NCBI GenBank assembly: GCA_028456385.1
Contig: JALNQF010000019.1
Coordinates: forward strand, 341,921-405,920
Direction of reading: 5' to 3'
Source: Ophiosphaerella korrae
Lineage: Eukaryota; Ascomycota; Dothideomycetes; Pleosporales; Phaeosphaeriaceae
DNA: 64,000 bases
Below the pieces are notes generated by a model that worked only from the letters and a program-made list of their open reading frames with translations, did no database searches and was not told the DNA's origin. Shown here one piece after another: positions 45,520 through 56,619 of the stretch. The first letter of the stretch is position 1; each line of letters starts with the position of its first letter. The translations under genes and the position numbers were made by a program.

Positions 45520-46087
45520 GTTGATGGTGAGTGGGGTTAGGAAAGATGCGAGGTGAGAGGCAAACCAAAAATGAAGCTTGAAGCTTTGTTCCACATGCAG
45601 GGTCCACTAGCGCGGATTCGCATTTGACGTGAAGCTAGATTCTGATCTACCTACTCCACACCCTTGATCCTATCGTATATCATACAAGTTAACCTATTTC
45701 ATACCGCGAGTCTACTTCTGTTATGAAACTTATGTTTGTTTGGATAGGATTTCAGTCAAGTTTGTGTAGATGCTGGCGCACGACATACATTTGCCATGTC
45801 CTACCGTGGTATTGCTCCAAGTAGTTTCATTGACTATTTCATTGCTTATCTCGATGATGATTTTAATTCAAAGCGGCTCACTTGAGGTCCTTAGACTACC
45901 TCAATCCCACTTTCAACTCTTGACTACTTACCTACCCCACATGCCCCACATTCACTCGTCGACAGCGCTTAACACAAATAGTCTCGCTTCAATCGCTACT
46001 TGAGGTATATCCAAACTTAGGGTTGAAAGAGAGCTCAAAAAAATAGAGTTTAACATATTACCTTAACCATCTATACCTAGCAGAATC
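45520..46087. promoter_or_regulatory. shared upstream region of RPAP1 and glyoxalase I
   Basis: 568 bp between two divergent starts. A 77-codon plus frame (45770-46003) is unsupported. No specific site recognised. Confidence 0.5.
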
Positions 46088-46790
46088 ATGTCTTCGACCA
46101 ATTCCAACGTACCGCCCGGTCCATATTCAGCTGGCAATCATATTATTCCACCACCACGTCCAGCTTCACCGGCTACCGCAGAGTATCGAATCAATCATCT
46201 TATGCTGCGGATAAAAGACCCGCAACAAAGCCTGAAATTCTATTGTGACTGTATGGGCATGCATGTAGTCTTTATCTTTAACGCAGGACCATGGACAATA
46301 TACTATCTTGGGCCACGGGATGTTGGTACGTAAATAAACAATTCCAGATATTAGCCACACATAACAAAGTATCGGCAGGCATGCAAACACTTGGTACCTC
46401 CAAGGGCCTGTTGGAATTGTACTACATACCTCCCGATTCCAACACGCCATATACATCGGGTAATGACTATTCCAGGCCCGGAGTGGGTTTTGGTCATGTT
46501 GGGTTCACAGTGCCGGATGTAGCGGAAACCTTAGAACGTATCAAGAGTTATGGGTACGAAATTATCAAGCCTTTGAATGAGGCTGATGTTGGCCAAATGG
46601 GCCTTCCAAAAGATATTGCTGAAGGTAAATACGAAGCAGTGCACGATGGTTACAAGCATGTGTTCAGGCAATTAGCGTTTGCGAAAGATCCTGATGTAAG
46701 TCGTCGGGTGTATGTTTCAAAATTATTCGAAGCTGACATTCGGTTCAGGGTTACTGGGTAGAGCTGGTACCGCAAGTAGTGAAAGGTTAA
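46088..46790 (+). CDS. GLO1: glyoxalase I (lactoylglutathione lyase)
   Basis: Three exons, 46088-46325, 46379-46695 and 46749-46790, give 198 residues. The enzyme turns the hemithioacetal of methylglyoxal and glutathione into S-lactoylglutathione. The usual blocks are present: 'INHLMLRIKDPQQSLKFY' with the first metal ligand (His, where human has Gln33), 'GLLELYY' with Glu, 'GVGFGHVGFTVPDV' with His, and 'GYWVELVP' with the last Glu in the 14-codon final exon. That final exon, reached through gtaagt...ttcag, is needed for the fourth metal ligand, so the splice is well supported. The protein is a single-domain form (about 180 residues plus a 30-residue N-terminal extension), not the double-domain form of budding yeast. 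It is the last intact gene before the repeat block. Confidence 0.94.
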
Positions 46791-47539
46791 CATGGAGTAG
46801 GAAGCGCATTTACTGAGGCTTCTTGAAAGACGATATGATTGTTAATCCGAAGATAATCACCTCCAATCCATCCTTGTCTCCACCACGCCGGTCGCAGCTA
46901 GAAATATTCCGCAGTGTAGGATGGCCGCCGCATTCAAATTTCGACTATCTCGGCACGCTCGTCGGCGAATTCGAAATCGTGTGACCAAGAACGTGGAGAC
47001 TGAGTCATGACGGCATCGATGGAGAGGTAAGAGTCAGAGCCTCATCGCCAACATGAATAATACAAGTCTCAACGACGTCCATCGCAGTGGCGTATCATCG
47101 CGAAATCTATGCTATGCCCCTTGTAGATTGATTTGGCCGTAGTTCCAGCTTTGTATTACCGGTAATCATTTCTTTTACATTAAGAGGCGCCAGCCTAGGG
47201 CAGCTCTCCAAAGAGCCCTGCTCAAAGTTTAAGTGAACATACTATGTACACTTCAGACAACAACTGATGCCCTGGTTTGTTCTATTTTGTTTAACACGTA
47301 CCTGCAGCTCATCATGCTCAATGTTGTGTGTGACTGGTGCAAGAGCCCACGAGGTAGGAGTTCCTACAAGGGGGATGCAAAAAAGGGTGAGTAGTGCGGT
47401 TTTGTGCGCTCGAGCCATGGAATTCCATCGAATCTTACGTACACTGTAATTTACATACAATTTAGATCAACTCAGTATCGTATGTGCCTACCTCCAGCTA
47501 GGCGTACTACCTCGCAACGTTCTCTCATATAAGCAGTAT
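46791..47539. other. intergenic transition zone before the repeat block
   Basis: About 0.75 kb of normal composition, becoming AT-richer to the right. Apart from a small possible secreted peptide on the minus strand (47242-47418), nothing is recognised. Confidence 0.5.
47242..47418 (-). CDS. possible small secreted peptide (unsupported)
   Basis: From the Met at 47418 a 58-residue peptide can be read. It has a basic start, a hydrophobic stretch 'TALLTLFCIPLVG' and an A-x-A-type end ('SWALA') that look like a signal peptide, and closes with 'SCCLKCT'. No family is recognised. The position beside a transposon block is one where small secreted fungal proteins are often found. The frame is short and may be chance; no intron or longer extension helps. 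Confidence 0.2.
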   Translation of the reverse strand: MARAHKTALLTLFCIPLVGTPTSWALAPVTHNIEHDELQVRVKQNRTNQGISCCLKCT

Positions 47540-47930
47540 TTTTAAATATCTTTGAGTTTAATCTTTGCCCATTCTTCCTAGATTGCAGTTATCAGCTGCT
47601 CCTTTGTTTTTAGCTATCTCTTGCGAACTCTTAACTTAAGTAGCCTCCAAACATTCTCAATTAGATTAAGATTAGGCGATCTTGTAAGCCACCACAGCAG
47701 CCAAATAGCGAGCTAATAGAAGAGACTCCTTGTAGCCAAAGCCTAGTGAGAAGAAGCGCTATCTTGCATAAGAATAGCGTTACTTATCCTAACTCTAAAG
47801 ATCTCGTGCTCTTTCTTAAAAGCTTAGATTAAAGGTATAACTCTTTAGCAGTATGTCACGCTATAGGCCGCAGTAAGGCCGTAGCTGCGCAAAAGCGTAA
47901 GACAAGGGCTCCGAGGGCCATTAGGCAATA
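47540..47930 (-). mobile_element. Tc1/mariner transposase remnant (DDE end), RIP-damaged
   Basis: Read on the minus strand, about 120 codons resemble the C-terminal half of a Tc1/mariner transposase: 'NAILMQDSASSH' (first catalytic Asp block, usually QDNA-H), 'LLWWLTRSPNLNLIENVWRL' (usually PPQSPDLNPIENVW) and 'LKLRVRKR', then 'EEWAKIKL'. Several stops (TAG, TAA) replace codons that would be CAG, CAA or TGG, and the D of SPDLN has become N. No terminal inverted repeats could be fixed with confidence. It is a dead fragment. Confidence 0.75.
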
Positions 47931-48758
47931 TATACTATTCTACTCATGTATTCAACGTTGTTGAATACTCGGTTACCTTTTTGGGTTTGTTTGGCGCAGT
48001 GGAGTAGAGCTGCGACATAACAGTATGTTCGACGAGTCGTTTACGTAGAAAAGTATTAATTATTAGAAGCCTACTAAGTTGTTTAGAAGGTCTTAGAGGA
48101 GTAACTTACTATTAAGTACAACGACAAGTTGTCTTATAAGGGATATCTAGGTATAAAGAGATCTTTAAACAATTCTAATTATTGTCCTAATAGAGAGAGT
48201 AGATATAAGAGCGTTCTTAGTAGGTAAGGCGGCGGTTTAGTGTTTTAACCTAAGGAGCTATATTAAGCTAAATTAGTTATCCTTAGTTCTTGAATTATAT
48301 ACAGATTTCTATTGGAGTAAGGAATCTTCGACAACTTTCTATAGCCCGAGCGCACTGAGCGCACTACTCACCCTTTCTTGGGCCCCTTGCACATACAAGC
48401 CTCAGTACTAAACGTCATTCGCGGGGAACCCCTACCTTTCTCCGTTCAAACAATACGCGCCCACGAGGTGTCTAACCAAGATAACCTTCCCGTCCCATCC
48501 CCTCCACCGGAGATAGAGCCACATTTTACATGTCAATAGTCAGCTTACGCCTTAAAGCCTCATCACCTTTACCACTTTGAGACATGGTCGCCGTTGGTTC
48601 CGTCGACCCAGCCACGTAATAAGCATTGCCCGCCTTCGTGCCAGCGCGAGGCAGCAGCTCATCTAACCATAGATTAAGCGAGGTTGTGATAGCGCCAAAC
48701 CAGAACAGCATACTAGCCGCTTTCACTGAATTTTTTTTTCTTCTCATCCCTCCTAACT
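47931..48758. other. mosaic of decayed repeat and unassigned sequence
   Basis: AT-rich to about 48330, then a GC-richer patch (48340-48750). An inverted motif ttcaac/gttgaa lies at 47951-47966 and may be a relic end of the Tc1 copy. A 73-codon minus frame at 48526-48747 is open in the GC-rich patch, but it shows no domain. Nothing else can be assigned. Confidence 0.4.
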
Positions 48759-48993
48759 TGTTACGGATGTAACAAGAGAAATCGTGATGGAACCAATCAG
48801 TCCTGACTCAAGTGCTGACGAAGCATGGGATGAGCGGGGTAACGAGCTGGATTGGGAAACGACCCACAATTGGGACACGTGATGTGATCCCTTGATCTAT
48901 AGGGTGCACGGACGAGAAATAATTACAGATTAACAGATTAGTAATCTATTAATCTATAGTCGCTAAGACTAGATATAAGTAATAGATTAGTAG
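48759..48993 (+). repeat. partial LTR of the same family, only lightly mutated
   Basis: Begins TGTTACGGATGTAACAAG like the LTR at 48999 and keeps base-for-base alignment for at least 150 bp, but it has G and C at many sites where the other copies have A and T (for example gcatgggatgagcgggg against gtatagggtaagtaggg). It lacks the right half of the LTR. Its right end runs into the target site of the outer retroelement. Confidence 0.8.
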
Positions 48994-48998
48994 ATTAG
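48994..48998. repeat. target-site duplication (ATTAG), left of outer element
   Basis: The five bases attag immediately before the TGTTA of the first LTR are repeated at 63186-63190 directly after the TAACA of the last LTR. Confidence 0.85.
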
Positions 48999-49448
48999 TG
49001 TTACGGATGTAACAAGAGAAATCGTAATAAAACCAATTAGTCCCAATTCGAGTGCTAACAAAGTATAGGGTAAGTAGGGTAATAATCTTGATTAGGAGAC
49101 TACTTACAACTAGGATACGTAGGTAATCCCTTAATCTATTAAGTGCATAGACAGAAAACAAATACAAATTAATAGATTAGTAATTCCTTAATCTATTAAG
49201 TATATAGATAGAAAATAAATATAGATTAATAGACTATACAAACTATATAATTAGTAGGATATATATTATTAAGATAGTATTAGCAATTTAATCTTTTAAC
49301 TATAGAACGTTAATACAAGATAGTTATAAAATATCTTCTATTATTTATAAGTTATTGTAGATTACTTTTAAGCTTTTACTATTACCTTGTAATCTACTAA
49401 CTTTTTCTAAGATAGGTACCTATAGTCGACGATAGGTAGCCTATAATA
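48999..49448 (+). repeat. left LTR of the outer element
   Basis: Starts TGTTACGG and ends ctataata. It carries the motif cttaatctattaagt twice, like the right LTR at 62736, and differs in this from the LTRs of the inner copy. Confidence 0.88.
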
Positions 49449-49507
49449 CCTTGCTAATTTAGTTATTACAAGAAGTAAAGCGTAAGTAGCGTATAGTCTA
49501 ACTAATA

Positions 49508-49512
49508 TAATA
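49508..49512. repeat. target-site duplication (TAATA), left of inner element
   Basis: taata precedes the inner element and recurs at 56588-56592 right after it. Removing the inner element and one copy restores actaatataatagtag, which aligns with the inner element's own sequence ctaatacaatagtag. Confidence 0.85.
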
Positions 49513-49988
49513 TATTATAGGTGTAATAGAAGAAATCGAGATAGAACTAATTAGTCCCGATCTAGGCGCTAACAAAGCATAAGACGAGCAGGGTAATAAC
49601 CTTGATTAGGAAGCTACATATAACTAGGATACCTAGGCTAATCTATAATCTATAGACTCTTAGTAACTATAGATTATAGATTAGGGTAATCTATAATCTA
49701 TAGACTCTTAGTAACTATAGATTATAGATTAGGGTAATCTATAATCTACTAGTCTTAGTAACTATAGATTATAGATTACGATAAGTATATAGTTAGTAGA
49801 ATACGTATTATTAGGATAGTATTAGTAATTTAATCTTTTAACTATAGAACGCTAATACAAGATAGTTATAAAATATCTTCTATTATTTATAAGTTATTAT
49901 AGATTACTACCTAAGCTTTTACTATTAACTTGCAATCTACTAATACCTTTAGGTATTAGGAAGTCGACCCTAGTAACGCCCTATAACA
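49513..49988 (+). repeat. left LTR of the inner element
   Basis: Starts tattatagg (TGTTATAGG with G to A) and ends ctataaca. It contains three tandem copies of a unit of about 48 bp (49632-49780), built of the inverted halves aatctataatctatag and ctatagattatagatt; the right LTR has only two. Confidence 0.88.
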
Positions 49989-50079
49989 CCTTACTAATTT
50001 AGTTATTATAAGAAGTAAAGCGTAAGTAGCGCACAGTCTAGCTAATACAATAGTAGAAAGTTTAACTAAAATAAGTAAA

Positions 50080-51110
50080 GCCCCTAAGAGTAGCTATAAG
50101 TCTAATAGTACTATATAGGAAATAATTAAAGACTAAATTAATAACCTAATCTTAGATAAAAAAGATATAAAAATAGTAATTAACGCTTTAGAAACGTAGA
50201 ACAAGGAACTATAAGACTACGTAAAGTAGAATAAAGTATAAATTAAGGCTATTATTAAAGGCTAGAACTAGATAGAACTAATTACGCAACGCTTAGTAAT
50301 AAGCGCGACAAAGAAACTACTAAAGATACTTATCCTTAAGAAGTTTAATAGAATAAGGGAGAAACTAAGACCTTTTATTATATTAGTATAACTCTAGATA
50401 GATATACAAGTACTACACTTTAATATAGAAGAAAAGAAGGTAATATATATTAGATTATACCTTAAAGAAGATGTAATAAGATAGTATAAGCCTTACTAGA
50501 TAGATTACACGATATATTCTCTAATAACCTAGAAGGATAAAACTAGAGCTATTTTTAGAAGTTATAAATACTTTACTAAACAAATAAGAGTAGTATTTAG
50601 AGATATAGACATTACTTAATAAGCTAAAGAGTAGCTAGAGAAGCTTATATAAAGTTAGAGTATTCCTAAGTATATATTATAATTTAAATAACTATTGCAA
50701 AATATAGAATAGAATAAGTTAGCCCTAATATTATAATTTAAACAAGGACTTAACTCTAAAATTAGATACAAGATAATATATATAGAGAAACTAAGGATAC
50801 TAGAAGTTCTAAAGTAATAGGTAATATAAATTAACAACAATCTTTAAGAATAGAAGAAGAATAAGTATAGAGGTTATACCTAAAACTACAACAAGGGAGA
50901 CCCTATAATCCTTAACGCAAATAAAGATAGAAAGAAAAAGAAAAATAAAGACTTTACGTACTTTAACTATAGTAAACTAGGCTACTACGTAAAGAACTAT
51001 AGATCTAAGTTAAAGAAGGATATAGTATACTATAAATACAGGAAACTAGGATATTTTGTAAGAGATTGCAAGAATAAAGACCTAAAGAAAGAAACTTAAT
51101 TAAAGATAAC
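50080..51110 (+). pseudogene. gag remnant of the inner element with two zinc knuckles
   Basis: Readable in one frame with many stops. At 50959-51068 two CCHC zinc knuckles can be recognised: 'YFNYSKLGYYVKNY' and 'YYKYRKLGYFVRDC'. Cys has become Tyr at nearly all positions and His has become Tyr, as G-to-A and C-to-T changes produce. Upstream lies a helical gag-like part ('KKFNRIREKLRPFI'). Confidence 0.75.
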
Positions 51111-52259
51111 TAAGAAGAAGAAGGAAGTACTATAAGTATAGGCTAAACCTTAAGAAAAGGTAGCTAGGAGCAAAGAAGTATAATATATAATACTCTACTA
51201 GACTTTTTATTATAATAACAACTACTATATATATCTTTCTAGTAAATAGAGAGTAGTATAGTTCTTATAAAAATAAAGATATAAAGTAGCTATAATAAAA
51301 GAGAGAATAAAAGCTTAGCTAGAAGAGATAGCCTAAGTAATAGACTTACTAGTAGAAGATCTAGAAGGGGAAGAGCCCCTAGTACTATTAATCTAAGCTA
51401 AAGGACTAGTACTAGATAAAGAGACTACTATAGCAACCTCTAAAGGACTATAAAGAAGTAAGAGACAAGTTAGTATAAGAGAAATAAAGTATACCTAGCT
51501 AATAATATATAGCTATAATAGCTATATAACTATAGATATAGAGGAACGTTATAAAGAATAGAAGTTTATTTAGAAATACTTACTAGTTATAGGTATAGAG
51601 GAAGCGTACAAAGACTAGAAAGAACGTAATCTTAGAGAAATAAAGTTTATACTATTTTAAGAATAGATAAAGTAATATATAGTTATAGTAAGAAGAATAC
51701 TTATATAAAGAGAGTAGTAATACTTTATAAGAAAGACGCGATAGATTAATAAAGCTTATATACTAAGAATACTAGTAGTATACTATATTCTAATAATAAA
51801 TATACCTAGTAAAGATAAATACTAGGAAGGAGATAACAAGATAATAAATCTAAAATATCTAGTACACTTTAAAGTATTATAGATATTATACCTAGACAAG
51901 AATTATATTATATATAGAAACCCTAAGGTAAAAAATAGCGTATAGCCTACAAGAAGAAGAGGCTATAACTACACGAGAGTAATTCTAGTAGAAAATATCT
52001 AAGGATAAGAAGTAATCCTAGAAAATAGATACGTAGTAGTAAGACCTAGTCTAAAACTATCTAAGAAATACGTCTAGGGAAGACTATAGTATAAATATAT
52101 ATACAATAAATATCTAAAATACAAAGAATATAAACTTAAAGTAGGCTTATAGCCTTAGAAAGACAAATAATTTACTAAAACGCTAAAGTAAGAAAGGCTA
52201 GAAGGTATAAATAGCCTATATATTATAAAAATAGGTATATACTAAGGAAAAAAAGTACA

Positions 52260-55200
52260 ATTAATAATTAATAGTAGAGCTATAAGAAACTTTATATTAA
52301 AGAAGTTTGTAGAAATATAGGGAATAGAATATATAACAAAGAGATACTCTTAATAATTAAGTATAATTAAAGGAAAACTATTCTAAGAACCTATATAGTT
52401 TAAGACAAAACCTTTAATACTAAAGTTAGAAGGACTAGAAATTAAGAATATAGTTATAGATATAACGACAATTAATAACAAATAAGATATAATATTAGGT
52501 ATACTATAGTTGTAAATAACTAACCTATATATTAATTAGAGAATAGGAAAGATTAACTACTATAGAATAGACATATTAAAGGCACACAAGAACACTTACA
52601 AGGGAGAATTCCTAGAAGAATATAAGAAGTAGGAGGAATAGCTTATAGAACTAAAAGACTACCTTCTAGAATATTAACTATAAGACTTAGCAATAGAAAC
52701 TAAAAAAGGAAAAGATATAGGATAGAGCCTAGTCTACTAAAAAATAGAAGAAGAGTTAAAAATTAAATAAGTATTTATTTAAAACGTAATAAAGAAAGGA
52801 TAGATATAAGAATCTAAATCTTTAGTAGTATATAGACTTATCTTTATAGATAAGAAAAGGATAAGTAATAAGAGACCTTACGTAGACTTTAGGAAAACTA
52901 ACGTAGTTATAAATAAAAATTAATATCTACTACTATAGATAGACGCAATATAAGATAAGCTACAAAAAGTAATAATCTTTATAAAGTTAGATATCTAGAA
53001 CGCCTACTACTAAATTAGAATTAAAGAAGACAACAAATAGAAGATAGCGTTTAGAACATAGTATAGACTATATAAATACTTAGTTATACTATTTAGCTTA
53101 ATAAACGCACTAGTAGTATTCTAAGAAAGAATTAATATAGTACTAAGAGAGTACTTAGACATATTTATATTTGTATACTTAGATAATATCTTTATATTCT
53201 CTAAAATAGAAGAAGAATACATACAACACGTATATAAAGTGCTAGAAAAGCTAGCTAAAGCTAAAATGTTTCTTAAAATAAGAAAATGCAAGTTCTATAT
53301 AAAGGAAATAGATTTCCTTAGATTTATTATTAAACTAGGAAAAATTAAGATTAATCTAGAAAAGATTAAGTTAATTAACGAATAGCTAACGCTAAGAAAC
53401 CTAAAAGAGGTATAATAATTTTATAGACTAGCAAACTTTTGTAGAAAGTTAATAGTAAGATAGTTTAAAGATATAGAACTAATTACAAACCTTATAAAGA
53501 AAGACACGCTATTTAAATAGACGTAGGAATGCGACAAAGTATTTAATAAGATTAAGAAAAAGTTTATAGAAAACCTAGTTATTAGAATATATAACCTAGA
53601 CCTACTAGTAATAGTAAAAATAGATATATCTAATTTAGTCTATAGAATAGTACTAATATAGGAAGACCTAGAGACTAAAAAAGAACATTTAGTTAAATAC
53701 TTCTCTAAGAAGATAAAGATAGTAGAACTTAATTACCTAATCTATAACAAAGAGATACTAGCAATCTATAAAGTATTTAAATAATAGAGAGTATACTTAC
53801 AAGAAATAAAGTATTAGATAAAGGTTTATATAGACTATAAGAACCTTATAGGATTTATAATAAATAAGGAATTATTATAACGCTACATAAGATAGTAGGA
53901 ATTCCTATTAATATTTAATATAGAAATTATATATATAAAAGGGAAAGATAATTAGTTTATAGACGCCCTTAGTAGAAGACTAGACTTATAAGAGGAAGTA
54001 AGCACTACTAGTATAGTTCTTATTAAGAATAAAGAAGGACATTTAGTCCTAAATATACTTAAGATAGCTATAATACTTAAAAGAACGAGTAGCGAACTAG
54101 ACGAATAGATTTAGAAAATAACGTAAGAAGTATCTAAAGAAATAGAGAAGCTAGAAATCTAAGAAGGATTTGTATAGGCCTATAGAAGAATATATATTCC
54201 TAAGAAGATTTAGAGAGAATTTATATAACAATTCTATAAATTACTAGTATATAGTTACTAAGGTATTAAAAAAACATTAGATAGACTACTACAAGACTAC
54301 TATATTCTAAAAGTAAGATAATTAGTAATAGAGTTACTACAAGACTATACAGAATATTAGAGGAATAAATACAATAGATACGCACTATATAGAATATTAC
54401 AACTAGTAAAAATACTAGAATAACTATAGAGAGTTATTACAATAGACTTTATTACGAAGCTACTAAAGTCTAGGGACCTAATATTAGGGGTTAAGTATAA
54501 TAGAATCTTAACTATAGTAGATAAACTTATAAAGTATTTATACTTTAGACTATATAAAGAGAAAAGTAAGATAGAGGTTACTATATATTAGGTTCTAGGA
54601 ACTATAATTAGTTAATATAGACTACTAGACAAGATTATTATAGATAGAGACGTATAATTTATATTAAAACTATAGGGAACGATAATAGTATAATTAGGAA
54701 TAAAGTACGTAATATCTATAGTATACTATCTATAGATAAATAGACAATTAGAATAAATAAATTAGATAGTAGAGTAATATTTAAGATACTACCTTAACTA
54801 TAATTAGAACAATTAGGTATAACTACTACTTATAGTATAGTTAGCATATAATAGCGCAAAGAATATAGTAATAAGAGTATTACCTTTCTTTATAAACTAT
54901 AGATTTAAGCCTAACGTATACTAGATACTAAGAAATTAGATATCTTAGTCTCTAAGAGGAGAAAACTTCGCTAATAGACTTAAAGATATATATAATTAAC
55001 TAAGACAAGACGTAGAATTCTTGCACAATTAGATAGTAAAGTACTATAATAAGAAGTATAAAAAGAAACCTTAATTTAGAAAAAGAGAAAAAGTATAGTT
55101 AGTATAGAAGAATATTAAAAGTAAATAACTAAGCTTAAAATTAGATTACGTTAAAATAGGACTATACAAAGTAGAGAAAGAAGTTATACTAGTTATATTT

Positions 55201-55330
55201 AAACTAAAGTTACTAAATAAAATAAGGATATACCTAACTTTCTATATAGTACTACTTAAGACAGTACTATAAAACGTAGAACTACTAGTATATAAAGTAG
55301 ACACGTATAGAGAATAAAAAGAATAAGAAG
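52260..55330 (+). pseudogene. pol remnant of the inner element (PR-RT-RH-IN)
   Basis: Protease: 'LIINSRAIRNFILKKF' at about 52261-52308, from the usual DSGAT-NFI. RT: 'RPYVDFRKTNVV', 'FLRFIIK' and the polymerase motif Y-L-D-N at 53176-53187 (Y-x-D-D with the last Asp changed to Asn). RNase H: 'GKDN' and 'DALSRR' at 53941-53980. Integrase: 'GIKKTLDRLLQDYYI' zinc-region relic, 'ITIDFITKL' with the first catalytic Asp at about 54445, and 'IIIDRDV' for the second. Stops occur every few codons. No function is possible. Confidence 0.82.
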
Positions 55331-56159
55331 TTAAGAAAATCTTATAATACTAGTTCTATAATAGAAGAAATTACTACTTAGTAGAATAGATAGGTATAAA
55401 CGAAAAAGGACAACTATAAGAGGAAATATAGGAACTAGAGGATAATCTTAACTACTCTAAGAAATTAGAGGAGTTCTAAAATCAAAACTCTCTAGAACGC
55501 CTAGTAGTAAACTAAGAGAACTAACATTACTAATAATAGATAGAGAGATAATAAGGACGTCTAGCGTAAGACCTACTATAGCAATATTAAACGCCTTATC
55601 TAAGTCTAACTTAGCTTCTAGAGCTACTAACTACTTAGCTAATTTCTTATTATTTAAGGCCTTTATTTTACAAAGATAAGAGAGATAAGCTTAATTCTTT
55701 ACTAGCTTACTCTACGTAAGCTCTTAGATGCGTTTACGCTTAGCTTTAGCCTCTACGATTTAAGATAGTAATTTCTCTTAAGTCTAGTTAATAGCTTTCC
55801 CTATTATCGTTAAGCCTAGACGTAAGAATAAGCGTAATAAACTTACACTTAGAAAGAGAAACACTAAATATATTACAAGAACTACGTATGTTTACACAAA
55901 TATATACCTTGTAAGCCCTACTATTATTTATAGAAATAATATAAGGAAGAGACTTAGGATTTAACTTAAGAGAAGTACAATAAGAATAAGGAAATATTTT
56001 AACACTATTACGTAGTACGCAATTAGCAAGAAGGTAGTAATAACGTGTAGATAAAATAGATATAAGGGAGGATAAAGAACTCTATATTAATAAAGAAACT
56101 AGACTAATAACTCTAGCCCTAAGGTAAAAGAACTAGGACCTGCCTAGAAGGGGAGATAG

Positions 56160-56587
56160 TGTTATAGGTGTAATAGAAGAAATCGAGATAGAACTAATTA
56201 GTCCTAATCTAGGCGCTAATAAAGTATAGGACGAGTAGGGTAATAACCTTAATTAGGAAGCTATATATAACTAGGACACCTAGGCTAATCTATAATCTAT
56301 AGACTCTTAGCAACTATAGATTATAGATTAGAGTAATCTATAATCTACTAGTCTTAGTAACTATAGATTATAGATTATAATAAGTATATAGTTAGTAGAA
56401 TACGTATTATTAGGATAGTATTAGTAATTTAATCCTTTAACTATAGAACGCTAATACAAGATAGTTATAAAATATCTTCTATTATTTATAAGTTATTGTA
56501 GATTACTACCTAAGCTTTTACTATTAACTCGCAATCTACTAATACCTTTAGGTATTAGGAAGTCGACCCTAGTAACGCCCTATAATA
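56160..56587 (+). repeat. right LTR of the inner element
   Basis: Starts TGTTATAGG after a polypurine tract and ends ctataata. It has two copies of the palindromic unit of about 48 bp, where the left LTR has three; otherwise close to the left LTR. Confidence 0.88.
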
Positions 56588-56592
56588 TAATA
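56588..56592. repeat. target-site duplication (TAATA), right of inner element
   Basis: Matches 49508-49512. Confidence 0.85.
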
Positions 56593-56619
56593 GTAGAAAG
56601 TTTAAATAAATAAGTAGTA

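Larger units (their letters stand above)
49513..56587 (+). mobile_element. inner Ty3/gypsy LTR retrotransposon nested in the outer one
   Basis: About 7.08 kb, with LTRs at 49513-49988 and 56160-56587. The same family and orientation as the outer element. Its internal sequence runs parallel to that of the outer copy at a constant offset of about 6543 bp over gag and pol. A polypurine tract (agaaggggaga, 56146-56156) precedes the right LTR. Remnants in order: gag (about 50080-51110), protease (about 52260-52560), RT (about 52840-53600), RNase H (about 53600-53990), integrase (about 54170-55330). Every frame is closed by RIP-type stops. It must be younger than the outer element, because it interrupts it. 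Confidence 0.9.

Noticed and set aside
48526..48747. 73-codon minus-strand frame in a GC-rich patch
   Set aside because: Too short, no domain, and lies between transposon remnants; possibly a relic but not supportable as a gene.
49600..49790. Regular repeated units as a CRISPR-like array
   Set aside because: The repeats are directly adjacent, without distinct spacers, lie inside a retroelement LTR, and the genome is eukaryotic.
48949..50840. Short frames inside the AT-rich block (for example 48949-49167 and 50655-50840)
   Set aside because: Tyr/Ile/Leu-rich translations of RIP-mutated LTR and gag sequence on the antisense strand.
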